From assembly GCA_934454745.1 (NCBI GenBank), contig CAKSGP010000056.1, positions 1 through 7,794 on the forward strand: DNA of 7,794 nt, written 5' to 3'. The position numbers were made by a program, and so were the translations under genes. The stretch is from an uncultured Clostridia bacterium (lineage in GTDB: Bacteria > Bacillota > Clostridia > UBA1381). Position 1 is the first letter of the stretch. Every line of letters begins with the position of its first letter. The notes beneath the pieces were generated by a model, which saw nothing but the letters and a program-made list of their open reading frames with translations, was not told the origin of the DNA and made no database searches. Of the stretch, positions 1 to 7,225 are shown in pieces.

Positions 1-28
1 GAATGTCATCTAAATCGTTCTGTTTCTT

Positions 29-118
29 TGGAGGAGAGGATGGGATTCGAACCCACGAACGAGTTACCCCGTTACAGCATTTCCAATGCTGCGCCTTCGA
101 CCACTCGGCCACCTCTCC
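29..118 (-). tRNA. tRNA-Ser, anticodon GGA
   Basis: Reading the minus strand, the complete class II cloverleaf is visible. A 7-bp acceptor stem (GGAGAGG / CCTCTCC) pairs 112-118 with 33-39. There is a D arm with GCC/GGC stem, an anticodon stem CAGCA/TGCTG around loop TTGGAAA with anticodon GGA at 82-84, a long variable arm with a 6-bp stem (AACGGG/CTCGTT) around GTAA, and a T arm with loop TTCGAAT. The long variable arm together with GGA identifies serine, decoding UCC and UCU. The 3' CCA is encoded at 29-31. The discriminator base at 32 is U, whereas bacterial serine tRNAs usually carry G. A strong promoter lies just upstream. No terminator can be seen in the 28 bases left downstream. Confidence 0.97.
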
Positions 119-130
119 GTAACTTTTAAC

Positions 131-159
131 AGTATAGCATACAATTCCTTATTTGTCAA
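131..159 (-). promoter_or_regulatory. Sigma-A-type promoter for tRNA-Ser
   Basis: On the minus strand a perfect -35 box TTGACA (154-159) is followed by a 17-base spacer and a -10 box TATACT (131-136), preceded by TGC, which makes an extended -10. Predicted initiation at about 124 gives a leader of only a few bases before the tRNA 5' end at 118, as is normal for a tRNA gene. Strength and placement make this a convincing call by sequence alone. Confidence 0.88.
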
Positions 160-201
160 GATTTTTTAATCAATCCAATTAATATTTTTATAGATTATGT
201 A

Positions 202-230
202 TTGCATTTTTTAAAGATTTTTGTTAAAAT
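202..230 (+). promoter_or_regulatory. Sigma-A-type promoter for uvrB operon
   Basis: TTGCAT (202-207) and TAAAAT (225-230) are spaced by 17 bases, and TGT directly before the -10 box gives an extended -10. Initiation near 237 would leave a leader of about 25 bases carrying the GGAGG site at 249-253. The promoter diverges from the tRNA promoter. I see no Bacillus-type LexA box (GAAC-N4-GTTC) and no E. coli-type CTGT-N8-ACAG box between 119 and 261, so SOS control is not evident here. Confidence 0.72.
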
Positions 231-261
231 TAGTATTAAGTGTTATTTGGAGGTGTTTGCA

Positions 262-2223
262 ATGGATAAATTTGAGCTTGTGTCCCCTTTTAAGCCGTCA
301 GGCGACCAGCCGCAGGCAATAGAAAAGCTTGTAGACGGACTTAACCGCGGCGAGAAATTTCAAACACTTTTAGGCGTAACAGGTTCAGGTAAAACATTCA
401 CAATGGCAAATATTATTGTCGCCGCAAACAAACCTACCATAGTTCTTGCACACAACAAGACACTTGCCGCACAGCTTTGCAGTGAATTTAAGGAGTTTTT
501 CCCGAATAACTGCGTTGAGTTTTTTGTCAGCTACTATGATTATTATCAGCCTGAAGCATATCTTCCGCAAACTGATACTTACATTGAAAAGGACGCTATG
601 ACAAATGAAAATCTTGATAAACTTCGTCACAGTGCTACCTTTGCACTTTTTGAGCGAAAAGACGTACTTATAGTATCAAGTGTTTCCTGTATTTATGGTC
701 TGGGCGACCCGGAGGATTACAAAAACCTGATGCTCTCACTTCGTGTCGGTATGGAACGTGACCGTGACGAAATATTAAAAAAACTTGTTGAAATGCAATA
801 CGAAAGAAATGATATTAACTTTGTCAGAAACAAGTTTCGTGTACGTGGCGATGTTGTAGAAATTTTCCCCTCAAACAATGGTGAAAATGCAATCCGTGTT
901 GAATTTTTCGGTGATGAAATAGAGCGTATATGCGAAATAAATGTTGTTACAGGCGAAGTTATCGGAATTTACCGCCACGCTGTTATTATGCCTGCATCAC
1001 ACTATGTTACAACTTCAGATAAAATGATGCTTGCAATGGCGGCTATTGAGGAGGAAATGCACGAAAGAGTTAAATATTTCAAAGAGCGTGATATGCTGAT
1101 TGAGGCACAGCGGATTGAACAGCGTACAATGTATGATCTTGAAATGATGCAGGAAATAGGTTTCTGCCAAGGTATTGAAAACTATTCACGTCATATAAGC
1201 GGACGAAGTGAGGGGTCTGCCCCCTACACCCTGCTTGACTATTTCCCAGATGACTATCTAATGATAATTGATGAATCTCACGTTACTTTACCCCAAGTAC
1301 GTGGTATGTATAACGGCGACCGTGCAAGAAAAGAAACCCTTGTCAAATACGGATTCCGTCTGCCAAGTGCTTTTGACAACCGTCCATTAAAATTTGACGA
1401 ATTTGAACAAAGGCTTGCAAATGTTATATTCACAAGTGCAACCCCGGGCGAATATGAAAAAGAACATTCAACTATTGTTGCCGAACAAATTATCCGTCCA
1501 ACAGGCTTAGTAGATCCGAAAATTGAAATAAAACCTATTGAGCATCAGATTGACGATTTGATTTCACAAATACACGCAGTTACACAAATGGGTATGCGTA
1601 CGCTCGTCACAACCCTTACCAAAAAAATGGCAGAGGATCTTACAACCTATCTAAAAGAAATAAGTGTTAAAGTCACCTATATGCATTCTGAAATAAAAAC
1701 AATTGAGCGTACCGAGATAATTAAGGATTTAAGATTAGGGGTATATGACGTACTTATAGGCATAAACCTATTACGTGAAGGACTTGATATTCCTGAGGTT
1801 GCACTGGTTGCAATACTTGATGCAGACAAGGAAGGTTTTCTGCGTAGTGAAATGTCACTTATCCAGACAATCGGACGTGCAGCAAGAAATGCCCAGGGAC
1901 GCGTAATTATGTACGCAGACAATATAACCGGCTCTATGCAACGTGCAATCGACGAAACTGAACGTCGCCGTAATCTGCAAATACAATATAATGAAAAACA
2001 CGGCATAATTCCGCGTACTATTAAAAAAGACATCAGGCAGATATTAGAGCCTATGGAAGCCTTAAAGCCCCAAACGAGCAAAACTACAACGGATATACGC
2101 ACACAAATTGCAGAGCTTGAGGCTATTATGCTTACGGCCGCTGAAAATCTTGAATTTGAGAAGGCGGCACAATACAGGGATGAAATAAAACGAATAGAAA
2201 AGGAATATCTTGAAAATGATTGA
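262..2223 (+). CDS. uvrB: UvrABC system protein B (excision nuclease subunit)
   Basis: UvrB is the DNA-damage verification subunit of bacterial nucleotide excision repair. It is loaded by UvrA, uses ATP to probe the strand, then recruits UvrC for the two incisions. The 653-residue product has the usual length and all family landmarks: Walker A GVTGSGKT (38-45), the tyrosine-rich beta-hairpin that clamps DNA (YYDYYQPEAY, 91-100), DESH motif II (337-340), TSATP motif III (391-395), motif V GINLLREGLDIPEV (500-513), motif VI QTIGRAARN (535-543) and a C-terminal UVR domain (about 612-646) that contacts UvrC. The ATG at 262 is chosen because GGAGG lies 8 bases upstream and the protein then begins MDKFELVSPFKPSGDQP as in the family. 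An upstream in-frame TTG at 202 coincides with the promoter -35 box. First gene of a repair operon. Confidence 0.97.
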   Translation: MDKFELVSPFKPSGDQPQAIEKLVDGLNRGEKFQTLLGVTGSGKTFTMANIIVAANKPTIVLAHNKTLAAQLCSEFKEFFPNNCVEFFVSYYDYYQPEAYLPQTDTYIEKDAMTNENLDKLRHSATFALFERKDVLIVSSVSCIYGLGDPEDYKNLMLSLRVGMERDRDEILKKLVEMQYERNDINFVRNKFRVRGDVVEIFPSNNGENAIRVEFFGDEIERICEINVVTGEVIGIYRHAVIMPASHYVTTSDKMMLAMAAIEEEMHERVKYFKERDMLIEAQRIEQRTMYDLEMMQEIGFCQGIENYSRHISGRSEGSAPYTLLDYFPDDYLMIIDESHVTLPQVRGMYNGDRARKETLVKYGFRLPSAFDNRPLKFDEFEQRLANVIFTSATPGEYEKEHSTIVAEQIIRPTGLVDPKIEIKPIEHQIDDLISQIHAVTQMGMRTLVTTLTKKMAEDLTTYLKEISVKVTYMHSEIKTIERTEIIKDLRLGVYDVLIGINLLREGLDIPEVALVAILDADKEGFLRSEMSLIQTIGRAARNAQGRVIMYADNITGSMQRAIDETERRRNLQIQYNEKHGIIPRTIKKDIRQILEPMEALKPQTSKTTTDIRTQIAELEAIMLTAAENLEFEKAAQYRDEIKRIEKEYLEND

Positions 2224-2596
2224 TAATGATACACTCCAAGAAGCGGTTAATATTATTCTTGACAGAATATTAACCCCTGTTCTTTATATGTATGCAGATG
2301 AGGTGTTGGAATTCATATGTTTTGCAGACAATAATATTTCTGACGAGGAATTTCGTGCAACAGAGGAAGCATTGCTTTTTAATCTTGGAATTACAGCTGA
2401 AATTATAGACATTCGCAGTTTTGACGAAAATGACCGTGTTGAAATCACAAACACGGCGACTCTTTTATACGCTGAGGACGATATTGTTAAAATGCTTTTT
2501 GAGGCCGCAATGTCAGCAGACAAGGAACGTATGCTGGGATTCAAACGTGAAACACTTACAAGAAAAAACGAGACAGGAACATATTATATAAACTAA
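2216..2596 (+). CDS. Small acidic protein of unknown function between uvrB and uvrA
   Basis: I do not recognise this gene by name. It encodes about 126 residues, acidic, with no signal peptide or membrane segment. The ATG at 2216 overlaps the uvrB stop by 8 bases; a TTG at 2210 (two residues longer) is also possible and has better spacing from the AAAAGGA site at 2198-2204 (5 versus 11 bases). The stop is 12 bases before uvrA, so it is translationally coupled inside the repair operon. The stretch at residues 52-87 (a helix-like run, then AEIIDIRSFDEND and ATLLYAED) loosely recalls the last strands of MNT-type minimal nucleotidyltransferase domains (VDLVDL ... LLY), but the catalytic GS..G and D-x-D motifs are absent. 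If related, it would be a degenerate, non-catalytic version. This is inference from pattern only. The intact frame and tight packing support a real gene. Confidence 0.8.
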   Translation: MIDNDTLQEAVNIILDRILTPVLYMYADEVLEFICFADNNISDEEFRATEEALLFNLGITAEIIDIRSFDENDRVEITNTATLLYAEDDIVKMLFEAAMSADKERMLGFKRETLTRKNETGTYYIN

Positions 2597-2598
2597 AC

Positions 2599-2603
2599 GA
2601 GGT
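2599..2603 (+). promoter_or_regulatory. Ribosome binding site of uvrA
   Basis: GAGGT lies 5 bases before the ATG at 2609, in the 12-base gap after the preceding stop codon. It fixes the uvrA start. No room is left for a separate promoter, so uvrA is expected to be read from upstream. Confidence 0.7.
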
Positions 2604-2608
2604 ATAAA

Positions 2609-5431
2609 ATGAAAAACAATGAAATTAAAATTCAGGGTGCACGTGTTCATAACCTGAAAAACGTTTCGGTTAATATCCCCCGTGAAAAGCTTGTTGTTCT
2701 TACAGGTCTTTCAGGCTCAGGCAAAAGCTCACTTGCTTTTGATACTATATATGCCGAGGGACAAAGACGATACGTAGAATCCCTTTCTTCCTATGCCCGA
2801 ATGTTTTTAGGACAAATGGACAAGCCTGATGTAGACTATATTGAGGGATTATCTCCTGCTATAAGCATTGACCAAAAAACCACCTCGAAAAATCCCCGTT
2901 CAACAGTTGGCACGGTAACAGAAATATATGACTATTTAAGACTGCTTTATGCACGAATCGGTATCCCCCACTGTCCTAAATGCGGAAAAGAGGTTAAACG
3001 GCAGACTGTCGACCAGATTACAGATAAAATTATGGAATTGCCGGAACGTTCACGGATACAAATCCTTGCACCTGTTGTTACGGCAAAAAAGGGTGAGCAT
3101 AAGAATATCTTTGAAAACGCAAAAAAAAGCGGATATGTGCGTATAAAAGTAGACGGCGAAATGTATGATGTTAATGAACCTCCCACCCTTAAAAAGACTT
3201 TTAAGCATAATATTGAAATTGTTGTTGACAGACTTATAATCAAAGATGATATAGAGTCACGTTTAAGTGATTCTATTGAAACGGCACTTAAACTATCGGG
3301 TGACGTGGTTATAATTGAAGTTGTAGGCGGAGAAAGTATGCGTTTTTCACAGAGCTATGCCTGTGACGAGTGCGGGATCAGTATGCCAGAGCTTGAGCCG
3401 AGATTATTTTCATTTAATAATCCATTCGGCGCCTGTCCCAACTGTGACGGATTAGGTGTTTTAATTAAAATCAACCCTGATTTGGTGGTTGTTGACGAAA
3501 ATGCAAGTCTTATTTCAGGAGCAATCCGCTGCAGCGGCTGGAATAATTATGAGGATCCCTCAAGCATTGCATATATGGCATATACTGCTATTGCCGATAA
3601 ATACGGATTTGATATATCTACACCCTATAAAGATATACCCGACGAGGCAAAAAATGCCGTTCTTTACGGTACAGGCGACGAAAAACTTAAAATGAACTAT
3701 TCCCGAGCTTATGGCAGAGGTACCTATGAGATGCCCTTTGAGGGAATTATAACAAATCTGCAAAGGCGTTACGATAGGCCTTCCTCCGAATATGCCCGAA
3801 GTGACATCAGCCGATATATGAGTGATATAACTTGTCCGAAATGTCACGGGGCACGTTTGAATGACGAAATTCTCGCAGTAACGGTTGGCGGTAAAAATAT
3901 ATATGAATTTACACAAATGTCTATAAAAGACGAAATGGAATTTATTAACTCTCTGACATTTTCAGAGCGTGAAATGATTATAGCCAATCAAATTATAAAA
4001 GAAATCAAATCAAGACTGCAATTTCTTTTAAACGTTGGTCTTGATTATCTTACACTTTCTCGTTCTGCTGGTACCCTCTCAGGCGGTGAAGCTCAGAGAA
4101 TACGTCTTGCAACGCAAATCGGTTCAGGTCTTACAGGTGTACTTTACATTCTTGATGAACCAAGTATCGGTCTTCATCAGCGTGATAATGACCGTTTAAT
4201 AACAACCCTCCAAAATCTACGTGATTTGGGAAATACTGTAATTGTTGTTGAACACGATACAGACACAATGTTTGCGGCTGATTATATAGTTGATGTGGGA
4301 CCGGGTGCCGGGATTCACGGCGGTAAAATAGTAGGCGAAGGTACAGCAAGGGAGCTTGCAAACTGCCCTGAATCAATAACAGGTAAATATTTAAGTGGTG
4401 AATATGAAATATCTGTCCCCAAAGAACGTAGAAAGCCAAATGGCTGGATTACCGTTAAAGGTGCAAAGGAAAACAATCTAAAAAATATTAACGTAAAATT
4501 CCCTGTGGGTACTCTCACCTGTGTTACAGGTGTGTCAGGCTCAGGTAAAAGCTCCCTTGTAAACGAAATTTTATACAAGAGTCTTGCACATACCTTAAAT
4601 GGTGCCGGAACACAACCGGGAAAGCACAAAGAAGTTCTTGGAACAGAGGTTCTTGATAAGGTTATAGATATAAACCAAAGTCCTATTGGCAGAACTCCAC
4701 GTTCAAATCCCGCTACCTACACAAATCTTTTTACAGATATTCGTGAGGTTTTCGCATCAACAAACGAGGCAAAGGTAAGAGGGTATAAATCAAGCCGTTT
4801 CAGCTTTAATGTTAAGGGTGGACGCTGTGAGGCTTGTACAGGTGACGGTATCGTAAAAATCGAAATGAATTTCTTATCCGATGTATATGTCCCCTGTGAG
4901 GTATGCCGTGGCAAACGCTATAACCGTGAAACTCTTGAGGTTAAATATAAGGGCAAAACCATTTATGATGTACTTGAAATGACGGTAGATGAAGCTGTTG
5001 AATTTTTTAAAAACATACCTAAGCTTCAACGCCGTCTTCAAACCATTGCTGAAGTTGGATTAGGCTATGTAAAGCTTGGGCAAAGCTCCACTACCCTTTC
5101 AGGCGGTGAGGCACAGCGAGTTAAGCTTGCAACAGAGCTTTCAAAACGCTCTACAGGAAAAACCGTATATATCCTTGACGAGCCTACAACAGGACTTCAT
5201 TCACATGATGTTAAAAAGCTCATAGAGGTGCTTAATAAGCTTGTAGAAGGCGGAAATACGGTTATCGTTATAGAACATAATCTTGATGTTATTAAAACTG
5301 CCGATTATATAATTGATTTAGGTCCTGAGGGCGGTGACGGCGGCGGGGAAATTGTCGCCTACGGAACACCCGAAGAGGTTGCAAGGGTCCCAAAATCTTA
5401 TACAGGAAAGTATCTAAAAAAGCTTCTATAA
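2609..5431 (+). CDS. uvrA: UvrABC system protein A (damage-sensing ATPase)
   Basis: UvrA is the ABC-type ATPase dimer that finds bulky DNA lesions and loads UvrB. The 940-residue product has the usual length and duplicated ABC architecture. First half: Walker A GLSGSGKS (33-40), signature LSGGEAQRIRLA (490-501), Walker B VLYILDEPS (511-519). Second half: Walker A GVSGSGKS (641-648), signature LSGGEAQRVKLA (830-841), Walker B VYILDEPT (853-860). Three zinc modules are intact: CPKC 122-125 with CPKC 409-412, CDEC 252-255 with CPNC 276-279, and CEAC 740-743 with CEVC 763-766. The UvrB-binding and insertion domains lie between the first Walker A and signature. The class is the standard housekeeping UvrA rather than the shorter drug-resistance paralogues. 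It is the last gene of the uvrB operon, and its stop codon runs into the terminator hairpin. Confidence 0.97.
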   Translation: MKNNEIKIQGARVHNLKNVSVNIPREKLVVLTGLSGSGKSSLAFDTIYAEGQRRYVESLSSYARMFLGQMDKPDVDYIEGLSPAISIDQKTTSKNPRSTVGTVTEIYDYLRLLYARIGIPHCPKCGKEVKRQTVDQITDKIMELPERSRIQILAPVVTAKKGEHKNIFENAKKSGYVRIKVDGEMYDVNEPPTLKKTFKHNIEIVVDRLIIKDDIESRLSDSIETALKLSGDVVIIEVVGGESMRFSQSYACDECGISMPELEPRLFSFNNPFGACPNCDGLGVLIKINPDLVVVDENASLISGAIRCSGWNNYEDPSSIAYMAYTAIADKYGFDISTPYKDIPDEAKNAVLYGTGDEKLKMNYSRAYGRGTYEMPFEGIITNLQRRYDRPSSEYARSDISRYMSDITCPKCHGARLNDEILAVTVGGKNIYEFTQMSIKDEMEFINSLTFSEREMIIANQIIKEIKSRLQFLLNVGLDYLTLSRSAGTLSGGEAQRIRLATQIGSGLTGVLYILDEPSIGLHQRDNDRLITTLQNLRDLGNTVIVVEHDTDTMFAADYIVDVGPGAGIHGGKIVGEGTARELANCPESITGKYLSGEYEISVPKERRKPNGWITVKGAKENNLKNINVKFPVGTLTCVTGVSGSGKSSLVNEILYKSLAHTLNGAGTQPGKHKEVLGTEVLDKVIDINQSPIGRTPRSNPATYTNLFTDIREVFASTNEAKVRGYKSSRFSFNVKGGRCEACTGDGIVKIEMNFLSDVYVPCEVCRGKRYNRETLEVKYKGKTIYDVLEMTVDEAVEFFKNIPKLQRRLQTIAEVGLGYVKLGQSSTTLSGGEAQRVKLATELSKRSTGKTVYILDEPTTGLHSHDVKKLIEVLNKLVEGGNTVIVIEHNLDVIKTADYIIDLGPEGGDGGGEIVAYGTPEEVARVPKSYTGKYLKKLL

Positions 5432-5472
5432 AAAAATGGGAGTTGAACAAGATTGTTCAACTCCCATTTTTT
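5431..5472. terminator. Bidirectional intrinsic terminator between uvrA and mazF
   Basis: A perfect 19-bp inverted repeat pairs 5431-5449 with 5454-5472 around a 4-base AGAT loop. The core is ATGGGAGTTGAACA with its complement. Six As on the left and six Ts on the right flank the core, so transcripts from either strand give a GC-containing hairpin followed by a U run. The first stem base is the last base of the uvrA TAA stop, and the mazF stop lies 21 bases away, so one element serves both converging operons. Confidence 0.93.
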
Positions 5473-5492
5473 ATCTTTTGTGTATGTAAACC

Positions 5493-5840
5493 CTACAAAC
5501 TTATTCCAAAACTTATAAACAACGCCTTGTCAATTCTTGTCATCATAGGCGCATCAAGCTTGCCGATTCTTTCTTTTAGCCTTTGTTTATCAATTGTTCT
5601 TATCTGTTCAAGTAACACTACCGAATCCTTGTTAAGTCCGTATTCATTTGCAGACAGCTCAATATGTGTAGGCATTTTGGCCTTATTGATTTTGCTCGTA
5701 ATAGCCGCTGCGATAATAGTAGGACTGTATTTGTTCCCTACGTCGTTCTGAACAATTAAAACAGGGCGTATTCCGCCTTGTTCACTGCCAACTACCGGGC
5801 TAAGGTCGGCATAATAAATATCTCCCCTTTTTACTGTCAC
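5493..5840 (-). CDS. mazF: MazF/EndoA-type mRNA interferase toxin
   Basis: This 115-residue protein belongs to the PemK/MazF fold of sequence-specific endoribonucleases. It is very close to Bacillus subtilis EndoA (116 residues), which cuts RNA at UACAU. From memory of that protein, long stretches match: VKRGD near the start, ADLSPVVGSEQGG (11-23), RPVLI (25-29), KAKMPTH region and LLEQIRTIDKQRL. The catalytic pair known from EndoA, Arg25 and Thr48, is present at the same positions. Translation starts at GTG 5840, forced because the in-frame TAA of the preceding gene is only one codon upstream. A GGAG at 5853-5856, inside the upstream gene, is the best ribosome site, at a long 12-base spacing, which suggests coupling to translation of that gene. 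Last gene of the alr operon. Cleavage specificity here is inferred, not shown. Confidence 0.95.
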   Translation of the reverse strand: MTVKRGDIYYADLSPVVGSEQGGIRPVLIVQNDVGNKYSPTIIAAAITSKINKAKMPTHIELSANEYGLNKDSVVLLEQIRTIDKQRLKERIGKLDAPMMTRIDKALFISFGISL

Positions 5841-5843
5841 TCT

Positions 5844-6002
5844 TTATTCACACTCCGTCAATTTTTCTTCGCAAATCCACAACGCTTCGTTATCGGATTC
5901 TAAACATAAATTTGCCTCTTCAAGATTAAGCTCGGACATTTCTATATATCCTTTTTTTAATTCATCAAAAATATCCTTACAATTCTTGTCGGTGTGTGAC
6001 AA
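5844..6002 (-). CDS. Candidate minimal MazF antitoxin (EndoAI tail-like, no DNA-binding domain)
   Basis: A 52-residue frame fills the gap between alr and mazF. It starts at TTG 6002 (TTG TCA CAC ACC), 9 bases after a strong AAAGGAG at 6012-6018, and ends with TAA at 5844-5846. The frame is closed by TGA just ahead of that site, so no longer start exists. Residues 16-27, KKGYIEMSELNL, resemble the MazF-binding tail of B. subtilis EndoAI (RRGYMEMAKINL, from memory), and both proteins follow this with an acidic segment containing ECE. EndoAI is about 93 residues, with an N-terminal ribbon-helix-helix DNA-binding domain; that part is missing. The product is strongly acidic (about 15 Asp/Glu against 5 Lys) with cysteines at 8, 33, 44 and 51. 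An internal ATG (residue 22) with AAAGGA 9 bases upstream could give a 31-residue form. Position between alr and mazF supports an antitoxin; neutralisation is inferred. Confidence 0.75.
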   Translation of the reverse strand: MSHTDKNCKDIFDELKKGYIEMSELNLEEANLCLESDNEALWICEEKLTECE

Positions 6003-6011
6003 AGCCTCCAG

Positions 6012-6018
6012 CTCCTTT
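6012..6018 (-). promoter_or_regulatory. Ribosome binding site of the small antitoxin-like gene
   Basis: AAAGGAG on the minus strand lies 9 bases before TTG 6002 and 9 bases after the end of alr. It is the main evidence for choosing the TTG start. It is a stronger site than that of mazF, which would favour more antitoxin than toxin per transcript. Confidence 0.65.
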
Positions 6019-6027
6019 CATCGATAT

Positions 6028-7188
6028 TTACAGAAGGTATTCAAGAACTTCCACAGTTTTTCCGCCTCGCACATAGACTCTCGGCACTCTGTGTCCAAGT
6101 ATACAAGTAACCTCGTAATTGATTGTCCCGAGCCATTTGGCAATATCATCTACCGTAACGGCACCATTACCAAATATCAGGGCTTCGTCACCTCTGTTAA
6201 TATTATTAACACCTGTGACGTCAATCATACATTGGTCCATACATATTCTTCCGGCTATGGGAAATAATTTTTCGCCCACTGCGATTTTTGCATTTTTTGC
6301 AAGTGCTCTTAAATATCCGTCTGCATAACCGATGGGGACTGTGGCTATTTTTGCCGCACCATCGGCTATGTATTCCTTGCCGTAGCCTACGCCTCGTCCT
6401 GGCTCTACGTCTTTTACATATGTTATTATTGATTTTAAAGACATAACGTATTTTAAATCAATCAGTTTTTTATCAACCTCATCTGACGGGTACATACCAT
6501 AGAGAATAACACCTGGTCGTACCATATCAAGATGATACTGGGGATACATCATTATTCCTGCACTATTGCAGATATGCTTTATAGGGATCTTAAGTCCTCT
6601 CTTTTCCAACTCATCACATACTGACATAAAACGCTTAAACTGCAAATGAGTATAAGCTTCATCAAGCTCATCAGAAGTCGAAAAATGTGAGAATATCCCC
6701 TCAATCTCAAGCATAGGCAATCTGCTTATTGCTATAATTTCATTAATTATACCGCTGTTATCCCCATCAGTAACAGGGAATCCTATACGTGACATTCCTG
6801 TATCAAGCTTAATATGCACCTTAATTGATTTTCCAAGCTTTAATGCAGAATCAGAAAGTGCTTTTGCAAACTCTGGCATATACACATTGGGTGTTATATT
6901 ATTTTTAACAAGTTCATCTGTTTCACTCTCAAAGCTTGAGCCAAGTATAAGAATAGGAACTTCATCAAAAATTCGTCTTAATTCTATTGCTTCATTCAGG
7001 GTAGCAACACCAAATCTGTCTGCCCCGTTTTTAAGAAGCAGTTCTGCACATCTTGCAACGCCGTGTCCGTAAGCATCCGCTTTAACAACCGCCATAACCT
7101 GTGCATTTGGGTTTGTTATTTTGCGTATTTGGCGAATGTTATTGGCAAGTGCATCAAGATTGATTTCTGCCCACGTTCTTTTTTCCAT
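6028..7188 (-). CDS. alr: Alanine racemase (PLP-dependent)
   Basis: The enzyme interconverts L- and D-alanine and supplies D-alanine for peptidoglycan in the cytoplasm. The 386-residue product has the typical length. The N-terminal barrel carries the PLP lysine in AVVKADAYGHG (Lys36, with Tyr40), LDTGMSRIGF (128-137), HICNSAG (205-211) and the phosphate/pyridine region MVRPGVILYG (222-231, Arg225). The C-terminal beta domain carries the second catalytic base Tyr269 in GVGYGKEY and the active-site entry loop GRICMDQCMIDV (313-324). The ATG at 7188 is preceded by ACGAGG at 7198-7203 with 9-base spacing. It follows nnrD by 37 bases and precedes the antitoxin-like gene by 25 bases. The order alr - antitoxin - mazF is the same as in B. 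subtilis, where it is alr - ndoAI - ndoA. Confidence 0.97.
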   Translation of the reverse strand: MEKRTWAEINLDALANNIRQIRKITNPNAQVMAVVKADAYGHGVARCAELLLKNGADRFGVATLNEAIELRRIFDEVPILILGSSFESETDELVKNNITPNVYMPEFAKALSDSALKLGKSIKVHIKLDTGMSRIGFPVTDGDNSGIINEIIAISRLPMLEIEGIFSHFSTSDELDEAYTHLQFKRFMSVCDELEKRGLKIPIKHICNSAGIMMYPQYHLDMVRPGVILYGMYPSDEVDKKLIDLKYVMSLKSIITYVKDVEPGRGVGYGKEYIADGAAKIATVPIGYADGYLRALAKNAKIAVGEKLFPIAGRICMDQCMIDVTGVNNINRGDEALIFGNGAVTVDDIAKWLGTINYEVTCILGHRVPRVYVRGGKTVEVLEYLL

Positions 7189-7225
7189 CTCAATTAACCT
7201 CGTATCTATACTAACATAAAATTTA

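Noticed and set aside
202..261. A TTG start at 202 extending UvrB by 20 residues
   Set aside because: The TTG is part of the -35 box of the uvrB promoter, the extra residues do not match the family, and GGAGG sits correctly before ATG 262.
1677..2234. A 185-codon open frame on the minus strand inside uvrB
   Set aside because: It is antisense to the conserved uvrB C-terminal region, is serine/isoleucine-rich as expected of a shadow frame, and has no recognisable motifs.
5443..5751. A hydrophobic open frame on the plus strand opposite mazF
   Set aside because: It is antisense to a strongly conserved toxin gene and begins inside the terminator hairpin; the hydrophobic look is a by-product of the opposite strand's codons.
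5986..6021. A 14-codon frame starting ATG AAA GGA GCT between alr and the antitoxin-like gene
   Set aside because: It has no ribosome site of its own, overlaps the AAAGGAG site of the 52-residue gene and stops after 14 codons.
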